From: G039029935 sp039029935
Lineage (GTDB): Bacteria > Chloroflexota > Anaerolineae > Caldilineales > Caldilineaceae
Direction: 5' to 3'
Length of the DNA: 10,458 nucleotides
NCBI GenBank assembly: GCA_039029935.1
Contig: JBCCFC010000379.1
Coordinates: forward strand, 1 to 10,458
Shown: piece after piece, positions 1 through 4,707 of the stretch
Layout of the letters: the number at the start of each line of letters is the position of its first letter
Numbering within the stretch: position 1 is the first letter of the stretch
Notes under the pieces: model-generated
The model's input: the letters and a program-made list of their open reading frames with translations, nothing else
What the model was told of the DNA's origin: nothing
Databases searched by the model: none
Program-made: the position numbers and the translations under genes

Positions 1-233
1 AACCCAGTGTGCTGGATATCTGAAATTGTACCCAACTGGAGATACTTACCATTCAGATTTAAACATCCCTCTTCAGGTGAATCCATGAATGTTTGACATA
101 ATGTCAATATTGATTGTAAAATAGTGCTTTTCCCGGAACTATTAATACCTGAAAAAATTGTTAAAGGGGCTAACTGAAGAGTTACAGGCTCATTAATTGA
201 TTTGAAATTGCTAATTGTCCATTCTGATAACAT
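1..233 (-). CDS. AAA family ATPase, N-terminal fragment (AAA_15/DUF3696-like)
   Basis: The gene starts at the CAT at 231-233 and runs leftward off the window, leaving 77 readable codons. The translation begins MLSEWTISNFKSI, the usual opening strand of SMC/RecF-like ATPases (nucleotide-binding core preceded by an 'I.NFKSI' strand). A Walker A P-loop GINSSGKST lies at residues 29-37. It is followed by a helix LQSILTLCQTF and the segment LNGKYLQLGTISDI, which resembles the 'lvLNG..v.LGs..Di' region of AAA_15/DUF3696 ATPases. A GAGAGTGA-like Shine-Dalgarno lies about 10 nt upstream (complement of 244-251). Walker B and the C-terminal half lie outside the window. Relatives include OLD-like ATPases and ATPase subunits of several phage-defence systems, but nothing here says which. 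ATP binding is well supported; the biological role is unknown. Confidence 0.85.
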   Translation of the reverse strand, partial: MLSEWTISNFKSINEPVTLQLAPLTIFSGINSSGKSTILQSILTLCQTFMDSPEEGCLNLNGKYLQLGTISDIQHTG

Positions 234-299
234 AAGTTGTTTGTCACTCTCTATTTACAATGAAATTTGTTTTAAGCACAGTGATTATCGCAATCGAAA

Positions 300-340
300 T
301 TATACACTTTTTATTGTACATGTATAAGTAATTTTATACA
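300..340. promoter_or_regulatory. Cluster of TTATACA half-sites in divergent intergenic region
   Basis: Three exact copies of the heptamer TTATACA sit in the spacer between the divergent ATPase gene and the secreted-protein gene: at 300-306 (+), 321-327 (as TGTATAA, - strand) and 334-340 (+). They form two inverted pairs with 14-nt and 6-nt gaps, and TACATGTA is itself palindromic at 317-324. On the minus strand 304-299 reads TATAAT, a perfect -10 for the ATPase gene, though I see no good -35. The arrangement suits an operator or overlapping promoters, but the AT-rich background makes chance pairing possible. The rest of the 234-484 spacer shows nothing else convincing apart from the 9-bp duplication at 453-470. 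Confidence 0.35.
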
Positions 341-452
341 AACGCTTTGGTGTTTTATATCGACCGATAATTTTCAAACTCTGCCATATCGAACAGGTAC
401 GTGACAGTTTCAAACAGCAATTCTCATGCTATACTGAAATCAGACAAACGAT

Positions 453-470
453 TTCAAAAAGTTCAAAAAG
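453..470 (+). repeat. 9-bp tandem duplication next to ribosome binding site
   Basis: TTCAAAAAG occurs twice back to back (453-461 and 462-470), directly before the GTAGGGAAG Shine-Dalgarno of the secreted-protein gene. It is probably a simple slippage product in the untranslated leader. Its position beside the ribosome binding site means that a change in copy number would alter leader length but not the protein. Confidence 0.6.
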
Positions 471-484
471 GTAGGGAAGTAAAA

Positions 485-943
485 ATGACAAACACAACTA
501 ACACAATCAAAATCATAGCAATCGCAATCATCATCGTTCTGACTCAAATCTTCGGCGCAACAGCAGCTTTTGCCAACAGCGATGCAACCAGCTTCGTGAG
601 CGGCACAGTTTGGGCAGACGAGAATGGCAACAACATTCAGGACTTGACCGAAACGGCACTGCCAAACGCCACAGTCTTCATGCAGAGCTTGGAAACACGT
701 GAAGTCTTCACCACAACAAGCGACGCCAACGGCGTTTACATGATGAGCAACGTACCATTTGGTCGCTACGCAGTGTGGGGCGAAGCTGGCAACACAGTCA
801 CTGACACACACGTCGTTGAGGTCAGCGAATTGGGTGGCGCAGCAGCTTTCGACTTTGGTGTCAACACAGCAGCGGCTGACATGGAAATGAATGAGATGCC
901 AGCACAGACATTCACAACGTTCTTACCACTGGTGCAGAACTAA
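485..943 (+). CDS. Secreted SdrD B-like (Cna B-type) single-domain protein with FLPLV tail
   Basis: The 152-residue protein has a hydrophobic signal peptide at about residues 8-30 with a likely cleavage after AFA (30/31). It is followed by one B-like beta-sandwich of the SdrD/Cna family at about 37-125. Hallmarks are SGTVWADENGNNIQD with acidic/Asn residues that bind calcium in relatives, TTTSDANGVYMMSNVPFGRY, and the closing strand AFDFGV. A short linker leads to a hydrophobic end, FTTFLPLVQN. The start at 485 is preferred over an in-frame ATG at 401. Only 485 has a Shine-Dalgarno (GTAGGGAAG, 471-479), and it places the signal peptide at the N-terminus. Family members are structural or adhesive modules, usually in tandem inside large surface proteins, so a lone copy of this size is unusual. 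The FLPLV tail resembles C-termini I recall from Chloroflexota exported proteins and may be a sorting signal. Confidence 0.85.
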   Translation: MTNTTNTIKIIAIAIIIVLTQIFGATAAFANSDATSFVSGTVWADENGNNIQDLTETALPNATVFMQSLETREVFTTTSDANGVYMMSNVPFGRYAVWGEAGNTVTDTHVVEVSELGGAAAFDFGVNTAAADMEMNEMPAQTFTTFLPLVQN

Positions 944-992
944 CGGGTACAATTACTTCTGGCTTTCCTACTAAACTGAATCAACTGTCTTA

Positions 993-1024
993 CAAAAAGA
1001 CCTGCCATTTGGCAGGTCTTTTTG
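993..1024. terminator. Bidirectional intrinsic terminator
   Basis: The arms 993-1006 and 1011-1024 are perfect 14-bp inverted repeats around an ATTT loop. The inner stem is CCTGCC/GGCAGG, flanked by a run of five A on the left and five T on the right, so a U-tract follows the hairpin in either direction. It lies 49 bp past the stop of the secreted-protein gene and 15 bp past the stop of the convergent hypothetical gene, and can serve both. Confidence 0.93.
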
Positions 1025-1039
1025 TATTATGAACTGTTT

Positions 1040-1522
1040 TTAACGCTTTGTGATTTTTGGACCGATATAGGCGATATAGATACGTTCATCGCGGTTTTCT
1101 GGTGGATGCGAAAAATGAATCCGAAACTTCCTGCGGCTTATCTTTCCATGCCAAGAGCACATGATTGGTGTGCGGTTGATGGGGTGTCGAAATGTCAACT
1201 TATCTCTGAAAAGTCTTCGATTCTTCTCCGATTCATTTGAAAAATAGACGTTATCACTCGTGCCATAAAAGTGTTTACGGTATAATTCATTTCCTTCTGC
1301 GGAACGCTTATTCGTGTAATCAAGTGATTGATGAATTTGGTCCAAAATACCAAGCAATTCATAAGCTTTCTCGGCAATAATTACTTCAAAAGGTATTCTC
1401 TGTAGTTTTTTTACGATTTTATCAGAAAAAATCATGGATGACTCATAATCATCCTTCACACAGTTGAGCAAATCTCCCCATGAGGCAAATGACGAATTAG
1501 GTACTTTCTCTTGAGAAATCAT
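1040..1522 (-). CDS. Conserved-looking hypothetical protein with CSWHGKI/YIGPKITKR C-terminus
   Basis: This 160-residue protein has a clear Shine-Dalgarno (AGAAAGGA, complement of 1532-1539) 9 nt before its ATG, and it ends beside the shared terminator, so it is very likely a real gene. I cannot name the family. The N-terminal 70 residues are predicted helical. The C-terminal part, about 105-160, is basic and beta-rich: FRHPINRTPIMCSWHGKIS, then KFRIHFSHPP, then RIYIAYIGPKITKR. From memory, this ending (C.WHGK, RIHF, YIGPKITKR) recurs in hypothetical proteins of cyanobacteria and other environmental bacteria, and it loosely resembles the end of RelE-like folds. That is weak evidence. There is no signal peptide or membrane segment. 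The gene is single, AT-rich relative to the genes on its right, and has no co-oriented partner, so a toxin-antitoxin role is not supported here. Confidence 0.75.
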   Translation of the reverse strand: MISQEKVPNSSFASWGDLLNCVKDDYESSMIFSDKIVKKLQRIPFEVIIAEKAYELLGILDQIHQSLDYTNKRSAEGNELYRKHFYGTSDNVYFSNESEKNRRLFRDKLTFRHPINRTPIMCSWHGKISRRKFRIHFSHPPENRDERIYIAYIGPKITKR

Positions 1523-1647
1523 TATATATTATCCTTTCTATTCTGTGATGTAACGCATCGTTGAGTTCGTTATCGTTTTTCTTGAAACAAGCCCACCTAA
1601 TTGAGCGAGGCAGTGGCTGTTTCTACTATAAGCCAATGAGCTTATTT

Positions 1648-1677
1648 CAATTTTTAGCAAATCAATTTTTAGCAAAT
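1648..1677. repeat. 15-bp tandem repeat, two copies
   Basis: CAATTTTTAGCAAAT is repeated exactly at 1648-1662 and 1663-1677, with a further CAA after the second copy. It is AT-rich and lies in non-coding sequence. No function can be read from it. Confidence 0.85.
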
Positions 1678-1745
1678 CAAAAATATTTTGGGCAATTTGG
1701 CGAACCTTGAATAGCTAGATTTTGTCATTTGGATAAGGTAGGGAG

Positions 1746-1838
1746 ATGCTGATGAGTGGTGAATCGACGCAGAGTGTAAAAGGTTTTCAGGCTTTCGCCC
1801 GACGCTCAGGTAGCCAACCTGAGATACTTTCAGGATAG
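1746..1838 (+). CDS. Possible small ORF / leader peptide (28-30 codons)
   Basis: An ATG at 1746, or better at 1752 (6 nt after GGGAG at 1741-1745), opens a frame of 30 or 28 codons ending at TAG 1836-1838. The product would be basic and polar (it contains GFQAFARRSGSQPEILSG) and matches no family I know. A 7-bp perfect hairpin (CTCAGGT at 1805-1811, ACCTGAG at 1817-1823) lies inside its 3' half, which would fit a leader peptide or attenuator. There is no U-tract after the hairpin, and the araC-type gene begins 154 bp further on. It could equally be a chance ORF with a purine-rich stretch before it. Confidence 0.2.
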   Translation: MLMSGESTQSVKGFQAFARRSGSQPEILSG

Positions 1839-1924
1839 GGTAACATAGCCCAAATCGCCATGTGTACGGTCTATTTGAGCAATACAGTTCTGTGATATAA
1901 TTGATAGATAATCTATACGCACTA

Positions 1925-1956
1925 TTCGTACATTTGTTTCTATCATGCTATAAAAT
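1925..1956 (+). promoter_or_regulatory. Weak sigma70-like promoter candidate for the AraC-family gene
   Basis: TATAAA (1949-1954, within TATAAAAT) is a fair -10. TTCGTA at 1925-1930, 18 bp before it, matches the -35 consensus at only three positions. Transcription would start near 1961, giving a leader of about 32 nt before the ATG at 1993. The odd palindrome ATAGAT-A-ATCTAT (1904-1916) sits just upstream and could be an operator. Confidence 0.3.
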
Positions 1957-1992
1957 ACAGATTGGTTACGATACCTATATACATAAAGAACT

Positions 1993-3015
1993 ATGCCAAC
2001 ACGTCTATCAACAGAGGCCGTTATCCCCAAAGAACGTTCGGCCTATTGGAACAATTTGGTATCAAGCGTCCTCGGTCAGCTTGATACAATTCCACAGCAA
2101 ACCACTTCTTTCTCAGGCACAATCTCGCATAGCACAATTGCAACGATTCCCCTTGCAGAGGTTGCATCAACACGGCTACGTGTGTTGCGCCCTGAGTATT
2201 GCATTGCCAACGCGGATGAAGACTTCTACAAAGTCAACTTTCATATCCAAGGATTTGGGACGCTCAAACAGCGTGGACGCACGACACAGCTACAGCCAGG
2301 GGATTGGGTCGTCTATGACAACACCGAACCCTACGAACTACACTTTCACACAGATTATCAGCAATTGCTTATGCTCATTCCACGCACTCATTTGTTGACG
2401 CGCTTGCCTGCGGTTGAATCACTGCTGGCAAGACCGCTCTCCACTAGCCAAGGGACAGGTCGTGTCCTCCTGAATTTTGTGCGCACCACGCTTCATGAGA
2501 GTGATACGATTGCCCCGCCAGTTGCCGCACAGATGGCAGAGATGTTGCTTGATTTGTTGCAGTTGGGGATTGTGGAGAGTGGGCGACCACAAGGGTGCGC
2601 CCCAGCCATGAATGGGCGACCGCAAGGGCACGCCCCTACCATGAATGGGCGACCGCAAGGGCACGTCCCCATGCCAAACCTACAGGGTAATGCGCCTACA
2701 CTTGCCGAAGCACAACAGTTTATCAACACACAGCTAGACAATGAACATCTCTCTGTTGATTTGGTCGCCGCCCATCTTCACGTGTCCAAACGTCACCTGC
2801 ACACACTCTTTGAACAGACTGACACCACGCTTAATCGTTACATCTGGCAACAACGACTGGCACAATGCGAACGGGACCTGATCGACCCACGCTACGTTCA
2901 CCAAAGTCTCACACAAATCGCCTTTCGCTGGGGCTTCAAAAGCAGCGCACATTTTAGCCGCCTTTTTAAACAGCGTTATGGCGTTTCGCCGAGGGAGTAT
3001 CGTGTGATAGTGTGA
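1993..3015 (+). CDS. AraC-family transcriptional regulator (AraC_binding_2 + HTH_18)
   Basis: This 340-residue protein has a cupin-like ligand-binding N-terminal domain of the AraC_binding_2/FeaR type: about residues 15-195, with VNFHIQGFGTLKQRGR, then LQPGDWVVYDNTEPYELHF, then LLMLIPR. The C-terminal DNA-binding domain spans about 236-340. Its first helix-turn-helix is LSVDLVAAHLHVSKRHLHTL. The second is SLTQIAFRWGFKSSAHFSR followed by LFKQRYGVSPREYR, the classic AraC signature. The linker (197-229) consists of three 11-residue repeats of the type GRPQGHAPTMN, encoded by a 33-bp DNA repeat, with a degenerate fourth (QGNAPT) after them. Only a weak purine stretch (AAAGAA) precedes the ATG. 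The stop codon lies in an octanucleotide repeat. The gene is 227 bp upstream of hpaB on the same strand; AraC-type HpaA activates hpaBC in enterobacteria, so local regulation is plausible but unproven. The inducer cannot be inferred. Confidence 0.93.
   Translation: MPTRLSTEAVIPKERSAYWNNLVSSVLGQLDTIPQQTTSFSGTISHSTIATIPLAEVASTRLRVLRPEYCIANADEDFYKVNFHIQGFGTLKQRGRTTQLQPGDWVVYDNTEPYELHFHTDYQQLLMLIPRTHLLTRLPAVESLLARPLSTSQGTGRVLLNFVRTTLHESDTIAPPVAAQMAEMLLDLLQLGIVESGRPQGCAPAMNGRPQGHAPTMNGRPQGHVPMPNLQGNAPTLAEAQQFINTQLDNEHLSVDLVAAHLHVSKRHLHTLFEQTDTTLNRYIWQQRLAQCERDLIDPRYVHQSLTQIAFRWGFKSSAHFSRLFKQRYGVSPREYRVIV
2581..2679. repeat. 33-bp in-frame tandem repeat, three copies, in AraC linker
   Basis: The units are 2581-2613, 2614-2646 and 2647-2679, each starting GGGCGACCGCAAGGG or a close variant. 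The first two end in ATGAAT, and the third diverges after the GTCCCC. Each unit is GC-rich with GGGCG and CGCCC ends that can pair around a GCAA loop, so single units can form an imperfect hairpin. The 33-bp period keeps the frame and adds 11 residues per copy (G-R-P-Q-G-x-x-P-x-x-N). The element resembles GC-rich dispersed repeats that I recall from cyanobacterial and Chloroflexota genomes, here caught inside a coding region. Confidence 0.92.
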
Positions 3016-3032
3016 TAGTGTGATAGTGTGAT
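3002..3032. repeat. Octanucleotide repeat GTGTGATA (3.9 copies) over the araC-type stop codon
   Basis: GTGTGATA repeats at 3002-3009, 3010-3017 and 3018-3025, with a seven-base fourth copy at 3026-3032. The TGA stop at 3013-3015 lies in the second copy. Because the stop is reached within the first two units, copy-number change beyond that does not alter the protein. Read in another register, the array contains three tandem GATAGTGT motifs that recur in the 35-bp repeats downstream. Confidence 0.9.
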
Positions 3033-3071
3033 TCAGCACTATCAGTCAAGAGTGTGGCACGGAGAATCAAG

Positions 3072-3141
3072 ATAGATAGTGTAATCTCCGGTATTATAGC
3101 CTCCAAATAGATAGTGTAACCTCTAGTATTATAGCCTCCAA
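3072..3141. repeat. 35-bp direct repeat upstream of hpaB, two copies
   Basis: The units 3072-3106 and 3107-3141 differ at only three of 35 positions. Each begins ATAGATAGTGTAA and ends GTATTATAGCCTCCAA, so each carries one GATAGTGT motif and one TATTAT that could act as a -10-like element. The repeat lies 102-171 bp upstream of the hpaB start. AraC-family regulators commonly bind direct repeats, so these may be regulator sites. Simple tandem duplication without function is the alternative. Confidence 0.9.
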
Positions 3142-3177
3142 TTAAACGCTAGATTTTTTGTGAAGGGTATTGACGCT

Positions 3178-3227
3178 TGCAACCTGCAACCTGCAACTTT
3201 TCAACCCTTCAACCTTTCAACTTTTCA
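3178..3227 (+). repeat. Quasi-periodic CAAC-rich leader before hpaB
   Basis: Six CAAC motifs start at 3180, 3187, 3194, 3202, 3210 and 3218 (steps of 7, 7, 8, 8, 8). They sit in a stretch that starts as TGCAACC repeats and becomes TTTCAAC repeats. After 3193 the + strand has no G until the Shine-Dalgarno GGAG at 3231, so the mRNA leader should be unstructured. It may be a microsatellite, or a translation-favouring leader like CA-rich enhancers. No specific function is shown. Confidence 0.7.
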
Positions 3228-3242
3228 TACGGAGCAAATACC

Positions 3243-4688
3243 ATGCCAGCACGAACAGCAGAACAAGTCATTCAACGTTTTCAAGAACAGCCGCCTGCGC
3301 TCTATCATCGTGGGAAAAAAGTCGAGGATATCACCACTGAACCAGGCATCAAAAATGGTGTCAAGACGCTTGCCAGCCTCTATGATCACCAGTGGGAACA
3401 CAAAGATGTGTGTCTCTATGACTCTGACCAGAATGGCGAGTCAATGGGGATTACGCACATGATTCCGCACACACAGCAAGAGCTGACGCGGATCGGGGAT
3501 GCTATGCAGTTGCGTGCGACCTATACGCAGGGCATGATGGGGCGGATGCCAGATTATCTCAACCGTGCGATGGCGGGTTATGCCGGCAGTGCTGAGTTCT
3601 TAACCATACAAAATAGCGATTTTGCGGACAACATGCGCAATTATCACACCTACCTAAGTGAAAATGATCTGTCGCTTACGCACACGTTGATCAACCCACA
3701 GATCAACCGCTCGGTCAGCATGGCAAAACAGGCCGATCCGTACTTAGCAGCACGTGTCAAAGAAGAGACCGATGCAGGGATTGTTATTCGTGGGGCGCGC
3801 ATGTTGGCGACGCTGCCCATTTCCGACGAGATCATGGTCTTCCCATCCACATTGTTACGCAGCCCCGATGAGGACGCACCGTATGCCTTTGGGTTTGCCA
3901 TCCCTAACAACACCGACGGACTAAAATTCCAGTGTCGTGAAACCTTTGACTATGACCTTGCCACCTATGATCATCCGCTGGGGTCACGCTATGAGGAAAT
4001 GGATGCCGTTGTCTTCTTTGATGATGTCTTTGTGCCTTGGGAGCGGGTTTTTCTCTATCAGGATGTCGAAATTTGCAACAAGGCATACAACGCCACTGGC
4101 ACAGTCTGGCACATGGCACATCAGGTGATCTGCAAAAGCATTGCCAAAACTGAATTTTTGCTGGGCTTGATTTCGTTGATGACGGACTCAATTGGCATTG
4201 AACGCTTTCAGCATGTGCAGGAAAAGGTGGCTGACATTTGGGTCAATTTGGAGATGATGAAGGCATTCCGCTTTGCAGCGGAACAACAGGCGACGCTTAA
4301 TGAGTATGGTGTGATGACGCCAGCGATGGACCCGTTGGATGCAGCGCGTAACATCTATCCCAAACTGTATCCCAAGATGGTCGAAAGTGTGCGTCAAATT
4401 GGTGCAAGCGGTTTGGTTGCAATGCCCACCGAAGCGGATGTCAATGGACCATTGGCCGAGGAAATTTCACGCTATTACCAGAGTGCAACCCAAGAGGCCA
4501 ATGACCGTATTCCGCTGTTCCGTCTGGCATGGGACACGGCACTGTCTGCCTTTGGCGCACGACAAGCCCACTATGAATATTACTTCTTTGGTGATCCAGC
4601 GCGTATGTGTGGTGCTGTGCTGCGCAACCATGACCGCACTGCCTATATGGATTCCGTGCGCGATTTCTTGCAACAGACAACGGCTTGA
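3243..4688 (+). CDS. hpaB: HpaB-type flavin-dependent monooxygenase, oxygenase component
   Basis: This 481-residue cytoplasmic enzyme belongs to the HpaB/PvcC family, which uses reduced FAD from a separate reductase to hydroxylate phenols, classically 4-hydroxyphenylacetate to homoprotocatechuate. The family N-terminus YHRGKKVEDITTEPGIKNGV is at 21-40, followed by SLYDHQW. R101 and Y105 in MGRMPDY and H147 in LTHTLINPQINR match the Arg, Tyr and His of the substrate pocket described for the Thermus enzyme. RGARMLATLPISDEIMVFP at 183-201 is the flavin-binding segment, and DDVFVPWERVF at 260-270 is also typical. The cysteines of the related Fe-S 4-hydroxybutyryl-CoA dehydratases are missing, which argues for a monooxygenase. 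GGAG at 3231-3234 sets the start at 3243; an upstream in-frame extension to 3177 reads through the repeat leader and is unlikely. No HpaC reductase is in the window. The next gene follows after 19 bp, so they are probably co-transcribed. The true substrate may be another phenol. Confidence 0.88.
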   Translation: MPARTAEQVIQRFQEQPPALYHRGKKVEDITTEPGIKNGVKTLASLYDHQWEHKDVCLYDSDQNGESMGITHMIPHTQQELTRIGDAMQLRATYTQGMMGRMPDYLNRAMAGYAGSAEFLTIQNSDFADNMRNYHTYLSENDLSLTHTLINPQINRSVSMAKQADPYLAARVKEETDAGIVIRGARMLATLPISDEIMVFPSTLLRSPDEDAPYAFGFAIPNNTDGLKFQCRETFDYDLATYDHPLGSRYEEMDAVVFFDDVFVPWERVFLYQDVEICNKAYNATGTVWHMAHQVICKSIAKTEFLLGLISLMTDSIGIERFQHVQEKVADIWVNLEMMKAFRFAAEQQATLNEYGVMTPAMDPLDAARNIYPKLYPKMVESVRQIGASGLVAMPTEADVNGPLAEEISRYYQSATQEANDRIPLFRLAWDTALSAFGARQAHYEYYFFGDPARMCGAVLRNHDRTAYMDSVRDFLQQTTA

Positions 4689-4707
4689 AAGTAAGGAGAA
4701 AACATTC

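Larger units (their letters stand above)
1540..1992. other. Gene-poor AT-rich spacer upstream of araC-type gene
   Basis: About 450 bp separate the hypothetical gene and the AraC-family regulator. It holds a 15-bp tandem repeat (1648-1677), a short possible ORF (1746-1838) containing a 7-bp hairpin (1805-1823), an odd palindrome ATAGAT-A-ATCTAT (1904-1916) and a weak promoter candidate (1925-1956). I see no tRNA, riboswitch or transposon end. An unrecognised small RNA or a decayed gene cannot be excluded. Confidence 0.5.

Noticed and set aside
401..484. Start of the secreted protein at 401
   Set aside because: It would bury the signal peptide 28 residues inside a charged extension; only the ATG at 485 has a Shine-Dalgarno.
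1901..2398. A 165-codon plus-strand ORF overlapping the start of the AraC-family gene
   Set aside because: It overlaps a clearly recognised AraC_binding_2 domain in another frame, has no recognisable domain, and its start lies in the palindromic, AT-rich upstream region.
2581..2679. CRISPR-like array
   Set aside because: The 33-bp units are strictly tandem with no spacers, and they keep the reading frame of an AraC-family protein.
2419..2741. Two overlapping minus-strand ORFs rich in Arg-Ser-Pro or Cys-Gly-Arg repeats
   Set aside because: They are antisense readings of the 33-bp repeat inside the AraC-family gene, without ribosome binding sites or recognisable domains.
3002..3032. Phase-variable octamer controlling the end of the AraC-type protein
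   Set aside because: The 8-bp unit would shift frame, but the stop is already reached within the first two units, so gains or losses beyond that leave the protein unchanged.
3177..3242. Start of hpaB at 3177
   Set aside because: The extension translates the CAAC microsatellite and has no Shine-Dalgarno; GGAG at 3231-3234 and the family N-terminus support 3243.
3243..4688. 4-hydroxybutyryl-CoA dehydratase (related fold) instead of a monooxygenase
   Set aside because: The Fe-S ligand cysteines expected near residue 100 are absent, while the Arg-Tyr-His pocket of HpaB (R101, Y105, H147) is present.
4339..4707. Upstream extension of the GH3 reading frame to a 670-residue protein
   Set aside because: The extra 123 codons overlap hpaB in another frame, have no family similarity, and a good Shine-Dalgarno (AAGGAG 4693-4698) marks the ATG at 4708.
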